Assembly: GCA_001792535.1 (NCBI GenBank)
Contig: MGGS01000001.1
Location: 1-49,694, forward strand
Direction of reading: 5' to 3'
DNA: 49,694 nt
Origin: Candidatus Woesebacteria bacterium RIFCSPHIGHO2_02_FULL_42_20
Lineage (GTDB): Bacteria; Patescibacteriota; Microgenomatia; UBA8517
Within the stretch, counting starts at the first letter, position 1, and every line of letters begins with the position of its first letter. Below the pieces are notes generated by a model that saw nothing but the letters and a program-made list of their open reading frames with translations, was not told where the DNA came from and searched no databases. Below are positions 27,043 to 35,562 of this stretch, in pieces. The translations under genes and the position numbers were made by a program.

Positions 27043-28329
27043 ATGGATATAGTTGTAAAAGGTGGGCAGACGTTAGCCGGTGAGGTTACGCCTTCCGGAA
27101 GTAAGAACTCCGCAGTTGCCATTATACCCGCTACCGTTTTATTTGATAAACCAGTAAAACTTACTAATATTCCGGATATCACCGATGTGGCTTCTCTGGT
27201 CGACATACTTCGCGGTTTCGGTTCCAAAATAAAGTGGGATAAGACCAAAAAAATAATCGATATAGACAATAAAAATTTATCGTTTGAGAAAGTGGATTCC
27301 GAGTCGCTGGGTAAGATGCGCGGAACGTCACTTCTGTGGGGGCCAATGCTCATGCGGTTCGGTAAAGTTAATTTTGGCCAGCTCCCCGGTGGTTGTACTT
27401 TGGGTTTCAGAACTCTGTCTCCGCACTATAAAGCGCTTGAGAGCCTTGGAGTGCAAGTTGCTAATCGCGGAGATGGGGTTGTGATGGATGCCTCGCACGT
27501 TGTGGCTGGTACTGTATGGATGAGTGAAATGAGTCCGACGGCGACAGCAAACGTTATAATGCTTGCGACTGGACTTTCGGGGGTAACAAAGATAGTAGGT
27601 GCGGCCAGTGAACCCCAAGTACAGGATTTATGTAACTTTTTAGCTTCGGCGGGAGCAAAGATTTCCGGAATTGGCTCAAGCGTCCTTGTTGTCGAAGGAG
27701 TCAAAAGTTTAAGTTCGGTAACACACGATATTTTAAGCGATCATTATGAAATTACGACATTTTTAGCTATGGGTGCGGTCACCGGTGGAGAAGTCCGAGT
27801 AAAAAACGCCACGCCTGACTATTTCGGCTATATTAATCAGGTCTTTAGCAAGTTTGGCATAGTGATTTCCTATGACGGTGATACGGCGGTTGTCAAAAAA
27901 GGCCAGAAGGTCGCGCTAAAATATGAAGAAGGCAGAAATTTAATGACTGTCAAGGCACAGCCTTGGCCGGGGCTTCCGGTAGATACATTGCCGCTTTTTA
28001 TTCCGATAGCTTTAACGGCAGCGTCAGGACACGTCTTGTTTCATAATTGGATGTACGAGGCCGGGCTTTTCTGGACTTCCCAGCTGACCAAACTTGGTGC
28101 AAATATTGTGATGGCAGATCCCCACCGTGTTATTGTGCTCTCCGGAAGTAAACTTAAAGGGGCAAAAATGGAAGCACCTTATATTATCCGTGCTACTGTC
28201 GCTATGGTGATGGCAGCAATGGTTTCCCAAGGCGATTCGGAAATATTAAATGCCGAGGCCCTTTATCGCGGACACCCTCATTTTGCCGAAAACCTCAAAA
28301 AATTAGGCGCTTCGATCAAAGAAAAGTAA
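27043..28329 (+). CDS. murA: UDP-N-acetylglucosamine 1-carboxyvinyltransferase
   Basis: VKGGQTLAGEVTPSGSKNSAVAIIPATVL, LPGGCTLGFRTLSPHYKALESLGV (catalytic Cys loop), DHYEITTFLAMGAVTGG. Confidence 0.93.
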   Translation: MDIVVKGGQTLAGEVTPSGSKNSAVAIIPATVLFDKPVKLTNIPDITDVASLVDILRGFGSKIKWDKTKKIIDIDNKNLSFEKVDSESLGKMRGTSLLWGPMLMRFGKVNFGQLPGGCTLGFRTLSPHYKALESLGVQVANRGDGVVMDASHVVAGTVWMSEMSPTATANVIMLATGLSGVTKIVGAASEPQVQDLCNFLASAGAKISGIGSSVLVVEGVKSLSSVTHDILSDHYEITTFLAMGAVTGGEVRVKNATPDYFGYINQVFSKFGIVISYDGDTAVVKKGQKVALKYEEGRNLMTVKAQPWPGLPVDTLPLFIPIALTAASGHVLFHNWMYEAGLFWTSQLTKLGANIVMADPHRVIVLSGSKLKGAKMEAPYIIRATVAMVMAAMVSQGDSEILNAEALYRGHPHFAENLKKLGASIKEK

Positions 28330-29750
28330 TGAAATTAACCGATCTTCTTAAGGGTATAAAATGCGAGGTCTTTGGCGGAAAGGATATTAATATAAGTGCC
28401 GTTACGCCGGATTCCAGAAGGGTAAAAAAAAATAGTCTATTTGTCGCTGTTAAGGGCCTCAATGTTGATTCCCATGAATTTATAGATCAGGTTATTGAAA
28501 AAGGTGCGGCAGTTGTTGTCGGCGAGGTAAAGCCGGCTGCCGATTGGCTTGGCAAGATTACATATGTCAAAGTGGCTAACTCAAGAAAAGTACTTGGCTG
28601 CCTTGCAGCTAACTGGTTTGGTAATCCTTCGCGGAAGCTTGCTGTCATTGGGGTAACAGGCACAGACGGTAAGACTACTACCTGTAATTTTATTTATTCG
28701 ATTTTAAACTTTTCCGGTCACAAAACAGGGTTGGTGACGTCGATTAACGCGAAAATTGGAGACAAAAGCCTAGACACAGGTTTTCATGTCACAAATCCTG
28801 AGCAGTTGGAACTTCAAAAAATTTTAAAGCTGATGGTTGATGCAGGCTGCGAGTTTGCAGCTATTGAAGTTACCTCGCACGGACTTGACCAGGAAAGGGT
28901 TGCCGGAGTCGGGTTTAAAGCCGGGCTAATTACCAATGTTACCCACGAGCACTTGGATTACCACAAAACTTACGATAGCTATCTTTTAACTAAAGCGAAA
29001 TTAATGACGATAAGTGATTTTGTGGTTTTGAACAAGGACGACGGTTCATATAGAAAACTTAAAAGAATGGCTCCCGCAGACCATCTTACCTTTTCCATTC
29101 ATGACAACTTCTTGGATAAAAAGACGAATGAGCATTTGGCCCAACTGTTCCCCGGAAACTACAATGTCATGAATGCTTTGGGCGCGGCAGTATTGTGTCG
29201 AAAGTTTAGTATCTTGGACGAGAATATTAATTCAGGTTTACGGGCAATCAGAAAAATCCCAGGGAGATGCGAGAAAGTGGGTAACACGAGAGGTATAAAA
29301 CTTATAGTCGATTTTGCTCATACGCCGAATGGCTTAAAAAGCGTTTTGGCTGTGCTTAAGGCAAGCAGTCAAGGCAAACTTGTTTGTGTATTTGGTTGCG
29401 CTGGTGAAAGAGATCTTTTAAAAAGACCCTTAATGGGTGAGATATCCTCGAAGCTTGCAGATGTTACTGTATTAACTGCCGAGGACCCGAGATATGAGGA
29501 TGTTGACCGGATAATTGCCCAGATAAAAAAAGGGGTAAATGCCAAAAGTAAGGTTATCTGTATACCGGAACGAGGGGAAGCAGTTTGGTATGCTATAAAT
29601 AAAGTTGCCAAGTTAGGCGACACAGTTGTCATTTGCGGCAAAGGCCACGAAAAGTCGATGGCCTATAAGGGGATAGAATACCCTTGGAGTGACCGCAAAG
29701 CGGTCAAACTGGCCTTGGAGGGTAAAATATTTAAGGTAAATCATGGTTGA
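28329..29750 (+). CDS. murE: UDP-MurNAc-tripeptide synthetase
   Basis: VTPDSRRVKKNSLFVAVKG, GVTGTDGKTTTCNFI, EVTSHGLDQERV, NVTHEHLDYHKTYDSYLLTKAKL, FAHTPNGLKSVL, LTAEDPRYEDVD. Confidence 0.92.
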   Translation: MKLTDLLKGIKCEVFGGKDINISAVTPDSRRVKKNSLFVAVKGLNVDSHEFIDQVIEKGAAVVVGEVKPAADWLGKITYVKVANSRKVLGCLAANWFGNPSRKLAVIGVTGTDGKTTTCNFIYSILNFSGHKTGLVTSINAKIGDKSLDTGFHVTNPEQLELQKILKLMVDAGCEFAAIEVTSHGLDQERVAGVGFKAGLITNVTHEHLDYHKTYDSYLLTKAKLMTISDFVVLNKDDGSYRKLKRMAPADHLTFSIHDNFLDKKTNEHLAQLFPGNYNVMNALGAAVLCRKFSILDENINSGLRAIRKIPGRCEKVGNTRGIKLIVDFAHTPNGLKSVLAVLKASSQGKLVCVFGCAGERDLLKRPLMGEISSKLADVTVLTAEDPRYEDVDRIIAQIKKGVNAKSKVICIPERGEAVWYAINKVAKLGDTVVICGKGHEKSMAYKGIEYPWSDRKAVKLALEGKIFKVNHG

Positions 29751-30809
29751 CATGCAAACTGCATTTGAAAGCGCGCCGAAAGTTAGTGAAAGAAGTACTT
29801 TAAATAGTAGGTTGGATCGGGAGTTGTCAATACGCGGAATTGGTCCTGAAAGTGCGGAGAATAAAGGAAACGTGATGATTCCAGCAATACCGGATAAGCC
29901 TGCGGTTAAGCCTGGTAAACAAGCAGAGTTTATTGAGTCAACAAAAGACACTTTGACCCAATTAGGTATAAAACACGATGCAAAAGCGTCCGTTAAAAGA
30001 ACAGTATTATCTTTCAGGGAAAATGTTCCATCTGAAGTTAACCGACGTGGACAAGACCAAGAGCTGCTATTTTATGACTTTGGTGATCCGGAAGCCATGA
30101 GCGAACCGGCTAAAAATATAGGGGTTCCCTTGGTTGTTTTTAGCCACGGCGGCAAAATTCATCCCGAGGTAATTGCCTCGTCAGGCTATTTGACTATGCT
30201 CCAAAAACATAATCCGAATATGCTTTTGTGCGCAGTTGATCATAGAGGATCGCAGTCTCACGATGTAAAAGTTGACTACGGCTTAGACGACAGGGTTGCA
30301 GATATATAGTTGCAATGAGATATGCAATGGGTGCTTTAGTAGAGGAGTATGAAAAGCAAGGAATAAGATGGAATGGAAAATTAGTCTTGATTGGAGACAG
30401 TATGGGTGGCGAGGTTATGTCTGTAGTATCTGAAAAGCTTTTTCCGGATGGAGTTATCCTGACCGAACCAGCGGCATATTCTGTATATGCACATCATGTA
30501 AAGTTTGGGAAAAGACATAATGAAGAGCCGGTATTCGGAGGTGATGATGGCGTGATTCGGAGTCGTAAACCCGATGACTCTTTTGCTCTAGAGTCGATTG
30601 GAAAATATATGGGAAAAACCCCCAAAGGAAAAGTGCTTGTCGTTGAGTTTGCTAGCGATAGAATTGTTGGTAAAATACCACAAGACTATAAAGCAAGTGC
30701 AGAAGTAGTTGATTCTATTAGAACGAGTCACCTTTTAACTAAAGGAGAACATGGTGCTACTCCAGCAGAAGAGGTGGAAACAATCAAGAATTTTGTTAAG
30801 AGTTTGTAA
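29743..30809 (+). pseudogene. Alpha/beta hydrolase split by an apparent frameshift near 30304-30309 (ORFs 29743..30309 and 30315..30809)
   Basis: Oxyanion-type HGG (VVFSHGGKIHP) is in ORF 1, nucleophile elbow GDSMGGE and downstream D/H candidates are in ORF 2. A 2-nt excess (gatataTAgttgca) in a TA run restores one continuous frame (DRVADI-VAMRYAMG). Confidence 0.75.
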
Positions 30810-30810
30810 G

Positions 30811-31602
30811 ATGAAATATTTTTATTCGCCAACAAAAGCAGACTATTCAAAATATTTGTTCCCATATCAAGTTTATTTAATTAAAGAGGAAGCTGATAGC
30901 GCTGAAGAGATTTATGCCAAAGGGTTTCTTCCGGTCAGAACGATTTACGATTTGTATTATTTAGCTAGAAGCACCAGAGTTGATTTGGGTAACTTTGAAT
31001 TGTCGAGCGAAAATAGAAGAATACTTCGTAAGGTAGAAAATTTTTATTTCGAAGTTAAAGATATAGATAAGTTTAAGTTGGACGAGAGTGCCCTTAAAAT
31101 AATAAGGCAGTTTGCAAAGTCCAAATTTGATAAGGCACTTTTGAAGGATTCATCCTTAAAAAAGATTTTTTCGGTACTTGGTAACTATAACAAAGTTGCC
31201 TGTTTTTCGGACAAAATAGGCTTGCAAGGCTTGGCTGTTCTTTGTGTAAACGGGAAAACAGTTCACTATGCTCATCCATTTTATGCCATTGATGAACGAT
31301 TTAAGGACCTGGGGTTGGGGATGATGACATCTGTTGTTGATTGGGCAAGCGCGTCTTCCAAGAAGTATGTATACCTGGGGACAGTTTATGGTAAAAGTTC
31401 ACTCTATAAAACTCAATTTAAAGGTTTTGAATTTTTCGACGGCGTTGGCTGGTCTATTGACATTGGAAAATTAAAAGAGATTATTAAACTTGAAGAAGGA
31501 AAGTTTTCAGGCCATCTTTTACAAAACAAGAGTCATATTAAAAAATACTATAATTTCCCGAGTCTGACTAGACTTGTCAAAAAACTCAAATATGAACTCT
31601 AA
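30811..31602 (+). CDS. ATE/Bpt-like (arginyl/leucyl-tRNA-protein transferase-like, GNAT-fold) protein
   Basis: YYLARSTRVDLGNFELSSENRRILRKVENF resembles the Bpt/ATE 'R..RV....F.PS.SQRR.LR+N' motif; the C-terminal GLGMMTSVVDWASASSKKYVYLGTVYGKSSLYKTQFKGFEFFDGVGW resembles the ATE C-domain 'YLGYW...M.YK..F.P.E...G.W'. Confidence 0.65.
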   Translation: MKYFYSPTKADYSKYLFPYQVYLIKEEADSAEEIYAKGFLPVRTIYDLYYLARSTRVDLGNFELSSENRRILRKVENFYFEVKDIDKFKLDESALKIIRQFAKSKFDKALLKDSSLKKIFSVLGNYNKVACFSDKIGLQGLAVLCVNGKTVHYAHPFYAIDERFKDLGLGMMTSVVDWASASSKKYVYLGTVYGKSSLYKTQFKGFEFFDGVGWSIDIGKLKEIIKLEEGKFSGHLLQNKSHIKKYYNFPSLTRLVKKLKYEL

Positions 31603-32914
31603 GAAACCGTGGGTTCACTTCATTGCCATTTGCGGGACAGGGATGGGAGCAGTTGCAGTTGTTCTCAAAAGCAAAGGTTATAGAGTAACAGGCTCAGACA
31701 TAGATTTTTATCCACCCATCAGTGATTTGCTCAGAAAAACCGGTGTGAAAATTGAGACAGGTTTTGATGCAACAAGGATAAGCTCCCAGATAGACATGGT
31801 GGTTATCGGCGGAAGTGCTTTGATTGATGACCGAAACAACCCCGAATTTGTGCAAGCCAAAAAACTTAAACTTCCCATCAAAACCTATCCAGAGTTGATT
31901 GCAGAGTATGTAATTAGGCCGGAGTCAATAGTCGTAGCCGGAACGTACGGTAAAACAACCGTTTCGGCTATGATTGCTTGGGTGTTTAAAAATATGAAAG
32001 TTGACGCAAGTTATTTTGTCCCCGGGATTGCAGTTGACTTGCCAGAGCCGATTCATTTGGGTGAATCAAGTTTTTCTGTTGCCGAAGGAGATGAATATCC
32101 GGCGGCAGTTTTTTTTGATAACGAGTCAAAATTTATGTTTTATAAGCCTAAATTCGTGATTTTAACTTCTGTAGAGTGGGATCACTTTGACGTCTTCCCA
32201 AAAGAAAAAGATTATATCCAAAGATTTGTTAATCTTATGAAAATTGTTCCCAAAGACGGGTTGGTAGTCGCGCCAAGTTCGGGCAAAAACGTTGAGAAGG
32301 TACTAGGTTTTGCCGGCTGTAAAGTAGTTCGTTTCTCAAGTGACAATTTTAGTGAGCAACTCCAAGTAATTGGCAGACACAATAGGGCAAATGCCGCGGG
32401 AGTTTTTACTTTACTTTGTGAATTGGGTTTTCCCAGGGAAGACATAATCAAAGGTTTATCGAATTTTAGAGGTGTCAAAAGAAGATTGGAAGTAATTTAT
32501 AAAGACAAAAACCTTGTAGTAATAAATGACTTTGCCCAGCACCCATCCCGACTTAAGGCCTCAATTGACGCAGTAAGAGAAGAGTATAAGAAACGCCTGG
32601 TCGTGGTTTTGGACCCACACGCGTCGATATTTAAAGACCCGACTATTCTAAAAAAACTTAGTACTGTGTTTGACAAAGTGGACGCTTTATTCATACTAAG
32701 GCTGAAACTTTTAAAAGGTCGCCATAAAGTCACTGGTCCTTTGATAGTTAAAGCAAGCGGACTTTCGGATGTTAAGACTAAATACATTCCCCTTGATGAG
32801 GATTTAGTAAAGGAACTTCTTAACCAAGCCAAAAAAGGAAATTGCGTTATCATGTTTTGCTCAAGCGGGGGGATAGATTCGCTGATCCAAAAATTTGTGG
32901 CTAAATTAAAATGA
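31592..32914 (+). CDS. Mur ligase, Mpl/MurC-like (UDP-N-acetylmuramate:peptide ligase)
   Basis: HFIAICGTGMGAVAVVLKSKGYRVTGSDIDFYPPISDLLRKTGVKIETGFD is closer to Mpl (ICGT.MG, SD..YPPMS..L) than MurC; VVAGTYGKTTVSAMIAW ATP loop; NDFAQHPSRLKA. Confidence 0.85.
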   Translation: MNSKKPWVHFIAICGTGMGAVAVVLKSKGYRVTGSDIDFYPPISDLLRKTGVKIETGFDATRISSQIDMVVIGGSALIDDRNNPEFVQAKKLKLPIKTYPELIAEYVIRPESIVVAGTYGKTTVSAMIAWVFKNMKVDASYFVPGIAVDLPEPIHLGESSFSVAEGDEYPAAVFFDNESKFMFYKPKFVILTSVEWDHFDVFPKEKDYIQRFVNLMKIVPKDGLVVAPSSGKNVEKVLGFAGCKVVRFSSDNFSEQLQVIGRHNRANAAGVFTLLCELGFPREDIIKGLSNFRGVKRRLEVIYKDKNLVVINDFAQHPSRLKASIDAVREEYKKRLVVVLDPHASIFKDPTILKKLSTVFDKVDALFILRLKLLKGRHKVTGPLIVKASGLSDVKTKYIPLDEDLVKELLNQAKKGNCVIMFCSSGGIDSLIQKFVAKLK

Positions 32915-33615
32915 AGCTGAAGAATTTCCCAAAAACTTATAAGCTCTTGCAGGAGTATTTACACCTTACTTTCGGCAACGCCGATATCGCTTGTCCATAT
33001 TGGATAAACAAGCTTAACCAACACATCCGCGGACCGTTTTCGGGCAAGGGAACACCAAAGCAGATAAAAAAATCGGCTTTAACTCGTGCTTTAAAGCGGA
33101 ATATAAATTTAGCCAAGCTTAGTAGAAGGCAAATACTTATTTTTTTGAGACAAAACAGAATCGGTGTTGACTGTTCGGGGTTTGTTTATAATTTGGCAAA
33201 TTACCTGGACAAAGAAAAAGGTGGAGAGGGCCTTGCCCGCAAACTATTTAACAAAAAAATTTTCCCCCGTTGGAACCCAGCTTGGCGTACAAGTGTGCAG
33301 ATACTCACAAGTAATGCCAAAACTAGAGAAATAAAATTGTCAGATATCCGAGTAGGCGACCTGATCAGATTAACAAGCGGAAGGCACGTTTTGTTTGTCA
33401 TAGACGTCACCGGGAAATATATTACCTACGCGCATTCATCGAAGTTTCTCACTAAAAAATCTGGGGTCCATTTGGGAAAAATAAAAGTAACTGACCGGTT
33501 AAAAGGTTTAGAAGACCAGCTCTGGCTTGAAAAGACTCCGAAAGGAGAAAGTTTTGGTAAAAAATATTTTGATCCCAGCCAGGGCGATTCTCTTCGAAGG
33601 TTTAATTGGTGGTAA
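32911..33615 (+). CDS. NlpC/P60-like cysteine peptidase domain protein
   Basis: NRIGVDCSGFVYNLANYLDK catalytic-Cys motif, later IRVGDLIRLTSGRHVLFVIDVTGKYITYAHSS (G-HV.. / H motifs); ATGA overlap with upstream gene. Confidence 0.7.
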   Translation: MKLKNFPKTYKLLQEYLHLTFGNADIACPYWINKLNQHIRGPFSGKGTPKQIKKSALTRALKRNINLAKLSRRQILIFLRQNRIGVDCSGFVYNLANYLDKEKGGEGLARKLFNKKIFPRWNPAWRTSVQILTSNAKTREIKLSDIRVGDLIRLTSGRHVLFVIDVTGKYITYAHSSKFLTKKSGVHLGKIKVTDRLKGLEDQLWLEKTPKGESFGKKYFDPSQGDSLRRFNWW

Positions 33616-33617
33616 AT

Positions 33618-33770
33618 TTACTTCTCTTCCTCTAAAATCTCGATTTTGAGCGGCTTTTTAGAGAGCAGCTCACACTCGGCGCCGCAGTTCCCGCATTCAA
33701 TAATTTCTCCAATGGCGGCGTCCCTGGGAATGACTAAATCAGTTAAGCAATCGGGACATTTGGTTTTCAT
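33618..33770 (-). CDS. LysW-like amino-group carrier protein / small zinc-ribbon acidic protein (50 aa, not in the ORF track)
   Basis: Translated by hand from the minus strand: MKTKCPDCLTDLVIPRDAAIGEIIECGNCGAECELLSKKPLKIEILEEEK*. CPxC...GEIIECxNCGAExELLSxxPLKIE matches the LysW pattern. Confidence 0.75.
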   Translation of the reverse strand: MKTKCPDCLTDLVIPRDAAIGEIIECGNCGAECELLSKKPLKIEILEEEK

Positions 33771-33786
33771 AAGTTATACTATAACA

Positions 33787-34632
33787 ATGGATTACGAAGA
33801 AGGCAACACACCTATCAGGCAAATCAATGGTGTGTATTACAAATTGGAAACGGCCAACCCCACCGGGTCGGTTAAAGACAGAGGCATTTCTTTTCAGGTT
33901 TGGAAAGCAATTGGTACCGGCTTTAGTAAGTTTTGCATCAGTTCGTCCGGGAACGCCGCGATATCAGCGGTAACGTATGTCGGCTTGGCAGGCGGAACCT
34001 TGGATGTTTTTGTGAGCCGAAAAATTAATAAAGGCAAGCTTAAAAAAATAATCGGCAAAGACGTAAAGGTTCATTTCAGCCAAAAAGCAGTTAGCGAATG
34101 TATGCAGTTTGCCCAAAAAACGAATGCATATAATCTTCGCGCCTCCCAGGATCCCAATGGCTGGGTAGGCTACATGTCTGTTGCTTACGAGCTTGATTTT
34201 AAACTTGGTAAGTTAGGTGCAGTTTTTATTCCCGTTTCCAGCGGTACACTGTTTTATGGCGTGGCGCGCGGTTTTGACAAAATTGGCTATTTACCTACGT
34301 TGCATGCCGTACAAACTCCATATTGCAACTTCATTGCGAGCAAATTTGATAAAGATTTTAAACCAAGCCAGAGTAGTCTTGCCGACGCGCTGGTTGCAAA
34401 AACAACACCTTTAAAATCCGGTGTAGTTTCTTTGATTAAAAAATCCAAAGGTTTTGGTTGGGTCGTGTCGGATAATGAAATAAAAAAAGCTTGGGTGGAG
34501 TTATACGGAAAGGGTTTGGATACGTCATACGAAGGCGCGGCTTGTCTGGCCGCATACCGAAAAGCGCTCGGCAAGAAATTTAAGGTAAAAGAACCAATTG
34601 TTTGCTTAATTACTGGAAGATATTACGGATAA
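33787..34632 (+). CDS. PLP-dependent enzyme, fold type II (threonine synthase-like)
   Basis: YYKLETANPTGSVKDRGISF (PLP lysine), ISSSGNAAISAVTYVGLAGG, PVSSGTLFYGVARGF. ATG at 33787; the longer ORF (33646) is antisense to the LysW-like gene. Confidence 0.85.
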   Translation: MDYEEGNTPIRQINGVYYKLETANPTGSVKDRGISFQVWKAIGTGFSKFCISSSGNAAISAVTYVGLAGGTLDVFVSRKINKGKLKKIIGKDVKVHFSQKAVSECMQFAQKTNAYNLRASQDPNGWVGYMSVAYELDFKLGKLGAVFIPVSSGTLFYGVARGFDKIGYLPTLHAVQTPYCNFIASKFDKDFKPSQSSLADALVAKTTPLKSGVVSLIKKSKGFGWVVSDNEIKKAWVELYGKGLDTSYEGAACLAAYRKALGKKFKVKEPIVCLITGRYYG

Positions 34633-35496
34633 AACAAACCAGATTAAAATTGCAGCATTCATTGCAAAATAACCGGGTTGCTGCACTCCGCCGATTTTAA
34701 ATTCAATTTTTCTATCTGAAAGGTCTTTATCGGTTTTGAAAACAAAAGAAAAGACGGCAACGATTGGAGCCACAATCAAAAACCACCAAGGAATAATACC
34801 TTTGCTTAAGGCTATTAAAATGCAAATTATTCCCGCTACGAGCGAAAGCTTGGCAAGCAAAAGCGCGTTTTTTTTACCCAAAAGAATGCTCGTGTTTTTG
34901 AGCCTTGCTTTTTTGTCGGCAATAAAATCACGTAACTGGTTATATATTTGCCCGTAACTGGATATAAAAAAGGCTGCGGCGACCAAGTAACCTGCTGTGT
35001 CAAGACTGCTTGAGTAGGTGTAAAATGAGGTCAGAATCAGCATGCTTCCAAGCATCATGGCATGGCTAGCAATGTCTACAATAGGCCATTTTTTGAGTCT
35101 TACAAATTTACTTGAATAAAGGTAGGAAAGAAGTATATTGGCACTTCCTAGCCAAAAAACAGGTCCACCGATGTAATAGAAGGCAAAAAAGGCGACCAGG
35201 GCGACTGACATAGACAATAAATAGCCTGTTCGTTTGGTTAGTGCGCCGCTGGCTATGGGATTTTTGACCAGTTTGGCTGTTATGAACTTGTCGTCTTCGG
35301 CATCCTCGACATCGTTTAGCATGAATGCGAAGGCAACCGTCGCGATGTTACCGATTAAGACAGCATATAACCTGTAGTCAAAAACCGAAATGTCTGCCCT
35401 ATTAGAAAGTAATGGCCCCAGAAGTGTGAGCGGTAGAACAAAAAGTAGATATTCCTTCCAGCGAGTCAGAAGCAAAACACCCTTGACTGTATTCAT
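34606..35496 (-). CDS. UbiA family prenyltransferase
   Basis: Polytopic; FMLNDVEDAEDDKFITAKLVKNPIASGALTKR (first NDxxDxxxD motif), YGQIYNQLRDFIADKKARLKNTSILLGKK (second motif). Confidence 0.85.
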   Translation of the reverse strand: MNTVKGVLLLTRWKEYLLFVLPLTLLGPLLSNRADISVFDYRLYAVLIGNIATVAFAFMLNDVEDAEDDKFITAKLVKNPIASGALTKRTGYLLSMSVALVAFFAFYYIGGPVFWLGSANILLSYLYSSKFVRLKKWPIVDIASHAMMLGSMLILTSFYTYSSSLDTAGYLVAAAFFISSYGQIYNQLRDFIADKKARLKNTSILLGKKNALLLAKLSLVAGIICILIALSKGIIPWWFLIVAPIVAVFSFVFKTDKDLSDRKIEFKIGGVQQPGYFAMNAAILIWFVLSVISSSN

Positions 35497-35502
35497 GGAT
35501 TT

Positions 35503-35508
35503 ATTATA
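35503..35508 (-). promoter_or_regulatory. Candidate -10 box TATAAT of the UbiA gene, 6 nt from the ATG (leaderless candidate)
   Basis: Perfect TATAAT on the minus strand directly upstream of the start codon at 35496; a TTAGCA-like -35 is 19 bp upstream. Confidence 0.5.
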
Positions 35509-35526
35509 CCAATATTAATTTTACTA

Positions 35527-35556
35527 TTGCTAAAGTTTGTCTAGTTTGTCTAATAT
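35527..35556 (+). promoter_or_regulatory. Candidate promoter TTGCTA - N18 - TAATAT upstream of the 35563 ORF (leaderless candidate)
   Basis: Spacing and position; -10 lies 6 nt from the ATG. Confidence 0.4.
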
Positions 35557-35562
35557 TAAATA

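Noticed and set aside
29690-29706. Perfect 7-bp hairpin TGACCGCAAAGCGGTCA
   Set aside because: Inside the murE coding end, no T-tract, encodes SDRKAVK; likely coincidental.
32497-32853. 118-aa minus-strand ORF
   Set aside because: Antisense to the Mpl-like ligase; shadow ORF.
33646-33786. N-terminal extension of the PLP enzyme ORF (MSGFLESSSHSAPQFPHS...)
   Set aside because: Antisense to the LysW-like coding frame and lacks homology to the PLP fold; ATG at 33787 is the sensible start.
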